DNA from: Ehretia macrophylla
Taxonomy: Eukaryota; Streptophyta; Magnoliopsida; Boraginales; Ehretiaceae
Length of the DNA: 64,000 nt
Assembly: GCA_037974665.1 (NCBI GenBank)
Contig: CM075766.1
Span: 50,538,569 to 50,602,568 of the forward strand
Reading direction: 5' to 3'
The stretch's first letter is position 1. Each line of letters begins with the position of its first letter. The notes below the pieces were generated by a model. That model saw nothing but the letters and a program-made list of their open reading frames with translations, had not been told where the DNA came from and ran no database searches. Of this stretch, positions 23,913 to 36,456 are shown one piece after another. The translations under genes and the position numbers were made by a program.

Positions 23913-26900
23913 TTACTTCTTCACCTCCTCGTACTCTGCCTCAGGGGGTTGATCTCCTCCAGATCCATCGCCACTAGAACCCCCCTTAGACATGTGTTCT
24001 CCAATCTTTGAAACAGCCTTGTTTGCACCATCAAGCTTCGCTTTAATTTCATCAATATTTTCCTTCCCTAACGCAGCTCTCAAATCCGAAACAGCAGACT
24101 CAATTTCAGAGACCACTTCACTTGGGACCTTGTCTCTGTACTCGTTCAAGCTCTTCTCAATACTGTAGATGGTAGTATCAGCACTGTTTCTAAGGTCAAT
24201 AAGAGCCTTCCTCTCTTGATCCCTCTGGGCATGCAGCTCAGCTTCCTTGACCATCTTTTCAATCTCATCTTCAGAGAGACCACCAGACGACCGAATGGTA
24301 ATCTGTTGTTCTTTGCCGGTGGCCTTGTCCTTTGCAAACACGGTGACAATTCCATTGGCATCTATGTCAAATGTGACTTCTATCTGAGGCATACCCCTAG
24401 GTGCTGGAGGGATACCCACAAGTTCAAACTCACCCAAGAGCTTATTATCAGATGCCATCTCACGCTCACCTTGCAGTACTTTGATACCAACTTGGGTTTG
24501 GTTGTCGGCGGCAGTTGAGAACACCTGAAAAACAACAGCCGCAACAAATTAGAGAAATCAGCTAAAGTAAATCCTATAAGACTACACTCTCCCTAACTGA
24601 AGGGATCAACTTCATACTTCTTAAGTGGAATGGTTTTAAGATTGATTAGATCACCCCATAACTAGATGGATCAGCTATCAAATAGCTCTTTGGTGATCAA
24701 ATGCCACGAAGCAACTAAATTAGGCATGATTGACTAACCTGGCTCTTCTTTGTAGGAATGGTAGTGTTCCTATTGATCAATCTGGTAAAGATGCCTCCCA
24801 ATGTCTCTATACCAAGTGAAAGGGGAGTGACATCCAGAAGAAGCAGGTCCTTCACATCACCACGCAGGATACCACCTTGGATTGCAGCTCCCATGGCAAC
24901 TGCCTCATCAGGGTTAACTCCTTTGCTAGGGCTCTTACCAAAGATTTCTGCAACCACTTCCTGCACCTTTGGAACACGGGTCATCCCTCCAACAAGGAGG
25001 ACCTCATGCACTTCCTTAGTTGATATTCCAGCATCCTTCAAGCAGTTCTTGCAAGGCTCTCTAGTCCTCTCTATCAAGTGGTTCACCAATGACTCAAATT
25101 TTGATCTGGTTAAAGTGATGTTCAAATGCTTTGCACCAGAGGCATCTGCAGTAATGAATGGCAAGTTGATTTCGGTCTGGGTTGTTGATGAAAGCTCTAT
25201 TTTAGCTTTCTCAGCTGCTTCTCGCAACCTCTGCAGGGCAAGCCTGTCTTTTGACAGATCAATGCCTTCAGTTCTCTTGAATTCATTTACCAAAAATTCC
25301 AAAAGAACATTATCAAAGTCCTCTCCTCCTAAAAAGGTGTCTCCATTGGTGGCTTTCACCTGTATGCAATTGTGCAGTCAGTATCAAAGATCAGATCTTG
25401 ACTTCCAAAGATCCAAATCAAGATTCCAAAAGATACAATATATGGGATTGGATACCTCAAATACGCCGTTTGATATTTCTAAGATTGAGACATCAAAAGT
25501 TCCACCCCCAAGATCAAAAACTGCGATAAGACCCTCTTTATTGTTCATTCCATAAGAAAGTGCAGCGGCAGTTGGCTCGTTGATGATTCTCGATACATCA
25601 AGACCAGCAATTCGCCCAGCATCCTTGGTCGCCTGCCTTTGAGCATCATTAAAATAAGCTGGAACAGTAATAACAGCTTTTGGTACTGCCTTTCCAAGAT
25701 AGGCTTCAGCAGTTTCCTTCATCTTAGTCAAGATAAAAGCTCCAATTTGACTAGGAGAGAATTGCTTTCCATTGGCTTCAACCCAAGCATCTCCATTGGG
25801 ACCCCTGACTATCTTGTAAGGAACCATCTTCATCTCCTTCTGCGTCACGGGATCATCAAAGCGTCTTCCAATCAGACGCTTTGTCCCAAAAATTGTATTT
25901 GTAGGATTAGTAATTGCCTGACGTTTTGCTGGAGTACCAACGAGCAGTTCTTCTTTCTGGTTAAAAGCAACCACTGATGGTGTGGTACGAGCACCCTCGG
26001 AATTCTCGATCACTTTAGGATTCTGCATCAAATATGAATGTACATTAAGCAACACTCTCATTTGAATGTATTCACCTTACCAAGGAGTCAATGATTAAGC
26101 AATCATTATGTTACCTTGCCCTCCATGACCGCAACACACGAGTTGGTTGTACCCAAATCAATGCCAATGATATCATTCCCTGCAGGTTTTGAGCTGTACC
26201 AAGAGAAAACAATTAGTCCATTCTTAGGAATAGATAACTTCACAACCAAATGAGGCTAATAATAGCCGACAAAAAATACCTGAATGGTCTAACCAGACCA
26301 GCCCATCTATAACCCAAATGAGAAGTTTTGGCATTTCCAACCAACTGCACAAGCCATACACCTAAGATATTAAAAACTAACTTAACATGCTTCGAATAGA
26401 AACCCAAACATAACAATAACGATAGGAGCTATAAAACACCAACACACGTCAAATAAATAAAGGCTAAAAAAGACACAGTGCCCAATCAAATCTTAACCTA
26501 GCCGCAGTAAACCAAATTTGCATAAGCCCAACCTTACTGCAGATACCAAAGAGAGAAGCAACAAATTCCAATAACTTAGAAAACTAAACAGAAAACACCA
26601 GGTGGAACATAAGCATGAAAGATAATTATACTCTACACAATCATAGGAATGAATTTCAGACAAGGCCTATGTTTTTCCAAGACTTGAGCAAACTCAGCAA
26701 AAACCGAAAGAAAAAAAAAAAAAAACCACCCAAATTATATGCAAAGCAGAAAATGATAACCTTCACTATAGCTATCTACCTAAATACATAGCGATATGCT
26801 TTCCGAAAAAGCCCACCACTAAAGCAGGATCAAACTCGTGAATACCCACCACAACAGATTAGGACAATCAACAATAACGAACACCATAAATAAATTAACA

Positions 26901-27309
26901 TATATATATTTTTTTTTTCCATAACCACAAATAGACTAGTATAGCCAAAAACACATCAAATGAAAAGGAAAAAAATACTATAATATTCAAAAATGAAAAC
27001 TCATATTTCAGCAGCCACAAATACTTACACAGCAAGCTAACTACGCAAATATATTTAACTTAACAAAATGAATAGCCCCATAAAATTTTGAACTTGACAC
27101 AAACAAATAGCTCAGGAGCTACAATAAATGAATCACTTGATAAAATCATTGAGAATTTTACAAAGACAAAAGAAAAAAAGAAAGAAATTTTAGGCATAAT
27201 TATTTTAAATTTCATAGGTTAGAAATAATCGTACGTATTTATAGGCAGAGAGAGGAGCCTCGGCGACGTCACGGCGCCGGAGTGATCTGAGTAAAACGGC
27301 GGTCGCCAT
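23913..27309 (-). CDS. Mitochondrial heat shock protein 70 (DnaK-type chaperone)
   Basis: Six minus-strand exons: 27309-27235, 26344-26280, 26193-26115, 26022-25456, 25359-24739 and 24524-23913. They join in frame to 672 residues, near the usual length of plant mitochondrial Hsp70. Residues 1 to about 46 form an Arg-rich, acid-poor presequence ([19 protein letters not shown]). The nucleotide-binding domain has the three Hsp70 signatures: [10 protein letters not shown] (57-65), [13 protein letters not shown] (242-254) and [17 protein letters not shown] in exon 5. The substrate-binding domain follows ([31 protein letters not shown]), then a helical lid and the mitochondrial tail [10 protein letters not shown], which cytosolic (EEVD) and ER (HDEL) forms lack. 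In plants it drives matrix import and folding with J-proteins and a GrpE partner, by ATP hydrolysis. A heat-shock-element-like site lies about 175 bp upstream. Confidence 0.95.
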
Positions 27310-28734
27310 TTTAGAGAGAGAAAATAAGACCGTGTTTGTTTGACTTTTTTTTTTTTTTTTTCCACTCCGGAGGGTCAGGGTTTAAGGGTTTATGAAAGCT
27401 GAAATAAAGAGAAAATGGAGTTTTCTAGTTGCAGCTGAAGCGGTGTATGTTAATCGTGTGTGGGTGCGTGTAGGCTATGTCAGAATGTTCTAGATGCGTC
27501 TCGTATTCTACGCGCTAAAGTGCTTATCAGCTCTTTTCCAGCTTATAAGCTCTCTAAGCTTAGAAGTCACGCCTAATCCGTATTAACAGTTCGTCTAATA
27601 CACTTAATCTCCAAGAACTCAACGATGTCCAATTTTGCATTTGATGAATAAGTTATCTCGAGGAATTATTACCTATATGACCAAGTTCTTGTATATTTTT
27701 CTTGCATAGGCAACGAATGGTAAGAAATGTTTTTTATTTATAGTTGTGATAAAAATTGTAATAGTACTATTTTACGATTTAGATCCACTAACAAAATCAT
27801 ATAACATTATTAGAAATATTTAATAATAATAGAATAATCTAAATTATGTTTTCATAATTGAATCAATAACTTAATAATATTACGAACACATCTAAATTTA
27901 TTATTTTGACCCACAAAGGGAACCAAGAAAAGCGGTTCATATTGTACGCTCGTGAGAGTTCATGACAAGATATGGCTTAACAATGCACACGATCCTGGAA
28001 ATATATCAGCCTGGCTTATTCATAACCTGTTGTTGAGTCTAATAAAAGCCCCTCAAGATGGATGCATTGAGATAGTAATTCTGAAGCTTCTATCTGTCAT
28101 TATTGGAGGTAGTACTTTCAGCCTTGTGCACGAAATTTTCGTTATGCATGGGGTATGAACTTTCTTATACCCCATAACCAATACCATAATGACTCTAATC
28201 ATATCAAAAAATAAACAATTCATTGACAAAATTCCAAGTCATAGCAACAATCCTCATTTACATGAATTATGCTACAATTTTCAGTTTGTTGAAAATTATA
28301 AAGAATCTCTCTATACAAGTCTCAAAATCTGTGGAAAAAATTGAATTATGATCTGAAATAGAAAAGAAATCTGACAAACATTACAAGATTGACTCGCCTT
28401 CAAATGCAAGGATAGATCCTACCTTCCAGACTGGTTAAACAGGATTGCGACAAAGATTTTCACTTCTTGTGAAGAACGAATAGAAATATCAACGATTAAA
28501 TCTCGAAACAAGTGTATCTTGAACACTCTTCTGGATGGTAAAAGGAGTGGAATGTTTCCCCTGGGAATATAATTCAAACAAAAGAAGTTGAGAAAAAGTC
28601 CATTGAAATGACGAAAAGGAAAGGCTAGTACAAAGAAAAAGATTTCCAAGAATAATTAGCAGATTAGAAGAGGATAACACTTACCAAATAAAGAGAAAAC
28701 TTACAGCAAATCACTGTCACCATCCCCTATAAAT
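27310..28734. other. Intergenic region: HSP70 promoter and CorA-like 3' flank
   Basis: T17 run at about 27345-27361 in the HSP70 leader. The rest is AT-rich with no recognised gene. A 68-codon + strand frame near 27952-28158 has no recognisable motif and was not called. Confidence 0.55.
27482..27495. promoter_or_regulatory. Candidate heat shock element upstream of mitochondrial HSP70
   Basis: agaatgttctagat reads as alternating GAA-nn-TTC-nn-GA units, the binding pattern of heat shock factors. It lies about 175 bp upstream of the HSP70 start codon (27309). Between it and the gene there is also an aaacccttaaaccct telobox-like stretch on the minus strand. The pattern match is good but short. 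Confidence 0.4.
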
Positions 28735-31082
28735 TCATAGCCGAAGGTAACCTTCTCTTGCTGCTCTTTCACCAGTTCCTACAATTCTTTTATTGAAGGA
28801 TCTCCGATTAAGAGACCAACTTCTTCTCATGGCTCGCCTCCTTCGCCAAGCCATTATACGACTATAAAGAGTTGGGAAGATGAAGGACAGAAGAACAAGT
28901 AGAAGCATAGCAACACAGAGCAAAAGGACATTGCGGAATCCATCCTTCAATTCTGGTTTGTCTTGTCCAGTCCAAGGAACGCCACCCACATTCATCCCAA
29001 ACACTGTTAGCATACCCAACAAAAAGATTGGTATCAGTTGGTTCTCAGTTTATACGAAGACGAGGTGAAATCTGATTAGACTGCTCACAAATGAAGTAAC
29101 ACATAAAGATTTTTTACCTCCAGTAATTATTGATAAAGGAAGAAATATGATGGAGAGGAAGGAGAGATAGTAATTATTTATAGCCAACATTCTCCTTTAG
29201 TCTTCTAAGACGCCCAATTAACTCTTCCAGGGCATTAATATCTTCACTAGCAAACCACTCTTTTGAAGAACAATTTGCCTTTACTCGTGGAAATACTTGC
29301 TCTCCATGTGCAATAACCTGCAATTCAGTAAACATAGTAGCTTTAATCTAACAAACTGCTCTCTCATGAGCTGCTGCTTGAATTTTGTGGTTGAAGATGT
29401 TCCGTATTAGGAAATGCTGCTGCTCCTCTTTTTCCCTTTGGCGTTCACATTCCCTTTAAGATTGATTCCCATGAATTTCTGTTTCCTATTTGGCTTGACT
29501 TTCCCTTTTGTTTTTTAAGATGTGAAAAGTATACGACATTTGGGGAATGGCGTTACAGGTCAAAGTTAGAAAGTAGTACATTTTACTTGTATTATATCTT
29601 TACTTCTACCATAAACTATATTCTGATTATGGACCCAAAAGAGAAAAAGTAAAAGCAAAATAAAAGCAAGATGGTCTACCTGCAGAAGGCGCTGCAAGTC
29701 AAGATGCATTTTCGGGAATCTTCTGTCATCTAGCATTTGTTTCTTCAGAGCAAAACCACCTGTGGTCAATGAAAGATCAGCAACTAAACAACTTCATACA
29801 GACCATGCTGACATATCACTTTACAGTAACGTGCTTCCATCTTAACAGAAGAAGCTAATCTTTATGAATTAATGATGCAGAACAAACAATTTTGAGACCA
29901 GGTTGAAACAATAGATTGCAGAGTCCGAAATAAATGTTCGTTATCATCAATAAGTTTACTTCATCTACAATCCTAAAGCCCTGTGTTGTTTATCCATGTA
30001 TTATACTATGTAGCTGGAAAAGTGACACACTTACAATCAACTGCCTATGTGGACTAGGCGTAGACTTCTTCAGAATTCAGATCACGCCACTGATTTATAC
30101 AGGAGAGCAGCTCATTTTTAAAGTTTAGTTATTGAAGCTCATATTCTGAAAATCAAATCCATACATATCATAAGAAATGTGCTACAGTGTCGAATAACCA
30201 AGAGCCACCGTAGGCCCTATATTACCACAGAAACTGTTGAAGCAATTTGCGATAATGCATTTGACCAAAAAGAAAAAGAAATTTTAAATTGATATGTACA
30301 TGTTCTAAAATTGGATGAAAATAAAAAAGGGTAAGCATACCTCGGTCCAACTCAAACTCCACAGCATCCAACTCAATCTCAAGGTTGGTCACAACATCTT
30401 GTAAGTGATCAACATGTGTGTCAATAATGTGAACAACAAGATTTGAAACAGACTTTGGCACTGGGTTGTCAGCTTCTTCAGAATGATTCATTGTCAATAA
30501 AAAATCGAGAACATGTTCTCTGATCACAATTCCACCCCTATCCTTCGGCTCGGTACTACCATGATTTGGAGACTCCACCATTGGAATCTCTGAAAGAAGA
30601 GACTCGTTCATTGGTGAAAAACCTAATCTTGGAACACGCCCTAATGACACAGTTATCACAGAACTTTCAGTAATTCTTGCAGCTATTCTAAATGTAAATT
30701 TGCTCGAGGAAGGGCCCGGTGAATTAACCCTGAATACAAGAGCACCATCTACATGCCCACAAAAGGGTCCATTGCTCACCAGAGAGAGAATATCTTGGAG
30801 CTTCAACGGAGGACAAAGTACATCAATAAGATACTGCGCAGATTGCGACAGTTTCTGATTTCCTTTCGGAAGCTCTACATGATACCAACAGAATTCTTTG
30901 CCTCCACCCTCAGCAAGATCCCATTCCTTGTTATAGTAATTCCCTTCTCCGTCAAATATGTAGGCTTTTTGTCTCACAGCTCCTGGATAACGTGATCGAA
31001 AAAGGTGATTCTCCCTTGAAGGCTCTCTATCCATTTCCTCTCCCTCCCCGTCTATATTAAGTTCTTCGTGTCTAAGTTCCAT
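28735..31082 (-). pseudogene. CorA-like magnesium transporter gene with an out-of-frame internal deletion
   Basis: Minus-strand exons are 31082-30341, 29759-29680, 29317-29118 and 29003-28735, with good splice sites. The first two exons encode a cytosolic domain (MELRHEELNIDGEGEEMDRE; PFCGHVDGALVFRV; DTHVDHLQDVVTNLEIELD; KKQMLDDRRFPKMHLDLQRL). The last holds FGMNVGGVPWTGQ with the GMN signature of CorA channels, a second membrane helix (VLLLCVAMLLLVLLSFIFP) and a basic tail. In exon 3 the frame reads LEELIGRLRRLKENVGYK and hits TAA at 29174-29176. The membrane-helix part (NYYLSFLSIIFLPLSIITG) lies in the +1 frame. Family members have roughly 20-25 more residues between these segments (pore-lining stalk), so a deletion of 3n+2 bases is likely. 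The protein would end at about 322 residues without a pore. Assembly error is the alternative. Confidence 0.8.
29118..29190 (-). other. Alternative downstream start giving a pore-only frame
   Basis: An ATG at 29190-29188 opens the membrane-helix frame (MLAINNYYLSFLSII). This splices in phase onto the final exon (29003-28735) for a 113-residue product with both membrane helices and the GMN motif but no cytosolic domain. Whether it is ever translated is unknown. Confidence 0.35.
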
Positions 31083-31099
31083 TAAATGCCTAAACTTCT

Positions 31100-31528
31100 C
31101 TGCAAAAACCAATCTCGCCTAAACCGGGGGAAAACAACTCAATCCAATCTAGTCAACTCCTATTCAGCTTCAACACCTATTTGAACTTCACAACAGAATT
31201 GTAACATTTCCAACATCAAAAGCATTCTCATATCAACATCACCACCCAAAACTGCAATACTAAATCAAATCGAACCAAATTCAGAACCACATATCACTAA
31301 ACTCTTAATATCCACATACAACCCAAATCAAGATTATTCATTAAAAATCGACAAATTCACCAAGATTTCAAATTCACCATCATTAACACCTGAAAGAAAT
31401 GATACAAAAATTTCAACGCCTCAACATCTATGCTTGACAACCTCAGAAACCAAAAACAACAAACACATTCAAACCATATATCCTACACCTATATAATATG
31501 CAAATTTCCATAAAGATGAAAACTTTAC
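31100..31528 (-). other. Probable intron in the 5' leader of the CorA-like gene
   Basis: On the minus strand the donor is gtgaggtaaagt (31529/31528) and the acceptor is ggtttttgcag (31100), 18 bases before the chosen ATG. The upstream sequence has no in-frame ATG, which supports a spliced non-coding leader. Confidence 0.45.
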
Positions 31529-31856
31529 CTCACTGAGAAGTCAAGCAGGCAAGCCAATTGATGAACAGACCAACCCAGATGAGAACAAGCAAAACCCACC
31601 AATAATCACTATTCAACAAGCAGAAAAACACACGAAGATACCGATTTTGTAAAAGAGTTCAGTATCAACCAAAAATATGGCATATAATGTATTAAAAAAT
31701 GCAAGTTGATTAATAGAAATTCAATTGAGAAATGTTGAGAAAAAAAAAACAATAGCGGAGAAAACGAGGAAGATTATTGACAGAAAAGGGTCATTGGTGG
31801 GAAAGACAACAACTTTTCAACATGCTGAGGAGTTTCTTTGAAGCTTCTTCGTGTTT

Positions 31857-31868
31857 TAAATATATAAT
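31857..31868 (-). promoter_or_regulatory. Candidate TATA region of the CorA-like gene
   Basis: The minus strand reads ttattatatattt, about 330 bases upstream of the leader-intron donor and followed by a purine-rich leader. The region is AT-rich, so the call is weak. Confidence 0.3.
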
Positions 31869-31916
31869 AAATAGTATCCATTTGAATTTTAAAATATTAT
31901 CCGATGAATAATTAAA

Positions 31917-32837
31917 GGGTAAACTCCATCCCAGTATAACGTTGACCTTTTATGTTTATAAAACTATCAAAAAACCCTTTGTATTTTTTGAAATTCGACA
32001 CAACGCCCTCTCTGTGAGTTGTCATGCCAGCGCCTTTTACTACATGTAAGGATATTTTTGCTCTTATTAAAGCATTATTTTTGCCTAAAATACCCTTCCA
32101 CCTTCATCACCATCACCAACACAAAGATGAAAACACACACACTTATTGACCAAGCAATACCCTACAAATCCATTACAATCCAAAATGATTTGCGTTTCTT
32201 CACCCAAATGAAAATTATTAAATTTTCACATATATCAAAGAGAAATGGTAAAGCGAGAAGAAGAGGCTCAGATCTATTGTTTTACTACCAAGCTTGAGTG
32301 ACCACCATGGCTGCAACACCTTTTGCTGGTAAGGGGTTAAAACTCAATTTCTCTTCTATTATTTTTTGGTATTTGCAGGCTCACAGTAGCAATTGCATTG
32401 CCAATTAGCGAGATTATCATCATGATACCATACAGGAAGATCAACAAAAAATTATAAAATGGATGCTCAGGTTTTTTTCTGCATTCAAACAAGAGAGTCA
32501 CACTACGACATATACTGTGGGGGGGGGGGGGGGGGGGGGGGGAGCTGATGGGGGTGGGGCTGACAGGGATGACAACTTTTTTTTCTTTAATGTTCTTTAT
32601 TTTTTTTTTGGTGGAAAGAATGGGTAGGGAGAGAAAAGAAAAAGAAAAAGAAAAAATGTATAATATAAGGGACATATATGTTATTTAAGTTGTATTTTTT
32701 AACGGCGTTAGTTAAAAAGAGATGGAGAGAGGCGGTATGTCAAGTTTTAAAAAATATAAAAATAATTTTATAACTTTACAAACATAAAAAGTAATGTGAT
32801 ATTTTTATATAATAGATAGGTTGAGTGATATTTATCC
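31917..32837. mobile_element. Mutator-type MITE with 9-bp target duplication
   Basis: ataattaaa occurs immediately on both sides (31908-31916 and 32838-32846), a 9-bp duplication as made by Mutator-like transposases. The ends are inverted repeats of over 100 bases (gggtaaactccatccc.. against ggataaatatcactca..; then ttttatgtttataaaa and cgccctctctg/cgcctctctcc). No transposase is present. The centre holds simple A/T tracts and the G24 run. Confidence 0.75.
32519..32542 (+). repeat. Poly(G) run of 24 bases
   Basis: An uninterrupted run of G inside the MITE, followed by further G-rich sequence (gatgggggtggggctgacaggg). It can form a G-quadruplex, and its length is likely to be unstable or misread. 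Confidence 0.9.
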
Positions 32838-32846
32838 ATAATTAAA

Positions 32847-35800
32847 CTATTAAAGTGTCACCATCCATATAAAGTAAAAGCACTACTGTTCACGTATCTA
32901 CCATTATCATTTGCCTTTTTCCTTAATGAAGTGCTCAGAATGAGAATTTTCATGGTGAGTCGAGTTGACCATCAATGTACTTTTATATATATATATATGA
33001 ATTTCATAATATATGAGGTTCACCTGATATTTTAGAGTAGATGGTCAGCTCCACAAAAAAAATTTCAGCTCTGAATTTACTGTCATGTTCTTTTGCCTTT
33101 TTTATATAAAGGTCTTATTTGACCCAAAAAAATATATAAAGGTCTTAAAAATTGATAGGAAAAAGGCTATAATAAGTAGAAATGGCAACGATTTAGTTAA
33201 TCATCAAATATAGAAAAATCAAAATTGAATCTTTTTAGTATAACATAAACTCGAAAACAAAATAAAAAACCGATGTTTTAAAACATCATTATCAAAAACC
33301 TAAACCTATAAAAGATTTTTTTAATATTTTTTTAGTTGGGCTAAGCTCAATAGCTTTTTTGTTTTGTTCTTTTTTAAAATAGTTGTATTGGGTCTCAAAT
33401 CTTTAAAAAATATAGTCTATTTTAATTTTCTATTGATATAATTTTAGATATTATATAAAATTATCTTTATATTTTTATCAACTTTAAATTTTATATTATA
33501 TATGTAGATATATACGTATATATATTATATGACAAATTAATAATTGGATTTCGAGTTTCTATATCTAAAATCAGAACTTATCGGTTTACCCGCAGGTTAT
33601 TGCTTATAAAAATCAAAACCTCTCGATTTATCCATTGATTTTTATTATCGAACAGATACCTGTCGATTTTTGATTTAAATCCTACTCGCTGCTATCCCTA
33701 ATAAGAAGAAAAAATGAAATGATAGTGCCCTTTGTTTTTGGATTTTTGGTTTTTAATTTTGCTTTGAGTTATGGGGTAACTTATAATCCATTTACTTTAA
33801 CTAGGTTTATCTTGGCGGTCAGTTAGCCATGATGAGCCAAAAAAATATAAGGAATACTGTCAGATTTAATGCGTTTTGACATTCGAAACAAGATTATTTA
33901 ATGAACGACTATCTATTATGAGTACAATTGATAATGGATAGTTAGGACTCATCAATTATATTTTCATATCTTAAATTCAGATTTTATTTAATTTTTAATC
34001 AAATAGTATCGTTTTCATAACTAAGTTTACTCTTGTATTTTAAATGTCTGATAATGTGCCGAAATAGATTAATTCAAATTACTTATGAATGCCTTGAGGT
34101 GATATTTGACCAACATTCAAGAAAAGTCTATCATAGGTGTGCATACTTGAAAATTTTTGCAGGATATCAACATCTGGTTAGTTTCATTATCATTTGTTCG
34201 CTTTAGTTTAGTTAGGAGGTCTGCAAATAGAGTGACATATTTTTTTTTTCTAAAAAGTTATCATTTGTCTAATTTTTCCTTGGATTAAAGTGAATTTTTG
34301 TCAAGGACGTAGGAGAATTTTTATTTTTCTATCAATTGAGAATGGCAAAGTTATTCATGGCAATCCCCTTTTACTCCTTCTCATATTATATTCTAATTTT
34401 AATTCTACTTCTCCTTTAAATTGTTCTTTCTCTATATTTTATCTCATCGTCTTCATTTTTCGTCTCACATAATGCGATTATTATTTGACTAATAGCTAAC
34501 AATGATTATGACTTTTTAATAAATGAAAGAAAATTTGATAGTTGTTTCGTTCAACAAAAGATAATTTTGCCTGTATTAGAAATTTTATTTTTGACGTTAA
34601 TCAATTTTAAATTCAAGTAAATAAAGAGAATAACATTAGAAAACTAATAACCAATGCAATATTATCTAATTCTATTATGAATTTAGAACATCGTTATGCT
34701 AACAATTGGTGAAGAAAATCCAAGAAGTTGACCACACGAAACAATTTCGAATCAATACTTCAACTAACCTTTACAACCAACCATCAACGAGCTGATTCGA
34801 TTTTCATTACGTGAAACTTTTAATTTTCATACCAACATACTTTTAGTCTGTTATGCTACTCGTTATAAATATAAAAAATTATAAAATTAATTTTCGTGAG
34901 TAACATCGTCTGATATGTGTGAATAAGAGAAATAAAAATAAAAATAATTTTCATAACAGGGCGAGAGACATTTTGCACTGCACATGCTTGGATCATAAGG
35001 AGATGGATATGGGCACAGTAAGACATGAAATGCATGGAAACAAAGCAATAAATGGCCCAATCTACCTCCTGAATATATTGAACCAAAAGCCCAAACGTAT
35101 CCAGGGCCTGCAATGCCCTTGTCAGTTTTCTTCGTCAATTTCCCCCTTCAAGCCCAATACTGGATTTATATCTTTCAACTCAAAAAATATGAAGATACTT
35201 TGAAAATTCTTGAGGTCAACATAACCTATAGACAAGAAAAAGAACTAGGACAGAAGGGGTTTTTCTCACCCAAACTCATTCCAATTTAGCTGATTTTAGT
35301 CTCCACTACAATAAAAAAGAAAAAAAGAAAAAGAATTGGGACTAGCCGAGATTCTTCATACTTTCAAAAAAGATAAGAAAAAAAAAAAAGCTTTCTCTTT
35401 TATAGCTTAAAATTTAAAGAATTGTATTATCATATTCATGTCCAGTAAGGTCATGAATCAATAACGTAAATTAGTCTAAAATACACCTAAGTTAATGTCA
35501 ATACCCGCAGCCTCTATACGTGACCATCATAACAAATAAAAAAGAAAAAAAGAAGCTTAACCAAATTTACTAACGACTTATAAACACAAAAACAACTTGG
35601 GAAAACGTCCATTTTGTACGTTTAACCTTCATTTTAAAGTTAGTTAAATCTTCAATCTCGAATTTAAGCACCATTTCTTTCCATCGAATCCTCTCTGTGA
35701 CGAAAGCGTATGCTGGTCTAGATTGCCAACGGACTAGGATCAGTCTTTAAAACGTCTAGAGTCACCCACACCTCTCACTTTCTTTTATTTCGGGGATATC

Positions 35801-35976
35801 CACACATCTCATTTTTCTCTCACCTCAACACGTGTCACAAAATAGTTAGGACGTTTTGAAAAAAATTTCCAATGGACTATACCTGGACCACCATTGAGAA
35901 AATTTCCAAATTATGAGGTGCACATGTTTCCACATTGGTTTTTCAAAGTTTTTAGAGAAGTTGTCGACTTAAAATT
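32847..35976. other. Intergenic AT-rich region
   Basis: No gene supported. Segment 33171-33704 begins taagtagaaatggcaacg and ends in the roughly inverted ctgctatccctaataag, a possible degraded non-autonomous DNA element. Short AT dinucleotide runs lie at about 32982-32996 and 33500-33530. Elsewhere nothing was recognised. Confidence 0.5.
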
Positions 35977-36441
35977 TGTTGGGTTTTTGACTTGAGTTCA
36001 AACCTAAGAAAATGTTGAAAATAAGCATAAATTCATTAGGAGAGGAAATAGGTTTTAAACTCTAATAGAATTAGGATTAGTTGCCTATAAATAGGACTTT
36101 CTATCTTGTTATTCAGTGGATAAGAGCTACACCCCATAGGGGGTGTGGTAGGGAGTGATCCGAGAGTTGAGGATGTTTTTCTTACTTTTGCCATAGATAA
36201 AGTCCTTGTGCGAAGGTTTAGATTTTTTCTTTTCATAAAATCACCTTGTGTGAGTGAAGAAAGGGTTTGGATCTTTATCCGTCCAAAAGATCCATTGCGT
36301 TGTAATAATTTATTGTTGATTAGTGAATTTTCCAATTACTTGAGTCGTGGACGTAAATAGAAGGCTGAACCACGTTAAAATATCATGTGAATAGTTTTTG
36401 CTGCGTTACATGCTTTGTGTGTGTGTGTCCAAATCTCAATA
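35977..36441 (+). repeat. Element A, LTR1
   Basis: Starts tgttgggt and ends ctcaata (decayed from cccaaca). Contains cctataaatagga at about 36085, a probable TATA box. Matches the three LTR2 pieces over shared landmarks: ttaggatta.ttgccta.aaatag, caccccatagggggtgtgg, gggtttggat.tt.tccgt and gaaccacgttaaaatatc. Confidence 0.8.
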
Positions 36442-36444
36442 AAG

Positions 36445-36456
36445 TGGTATCAGAGC
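36445..36456 (+). other. Element A primer binding site (tRNA-iMet)
   Basis: tggtatcagagc, 3 bases after LTR1; an exact match to the plant initiator-tRNA complement. Confidence 0.85.

Noticed and set aside
27952..28158. 68-codon + strand frame
   Set aside because: Short, no motif, no splice context, surrounded by AT-rich intergenic sequence.
34856..35203. Overlapping frames of 80-95 codons on both strands
   Set aside because: Mutually overlapping, no motif, no gene structure.
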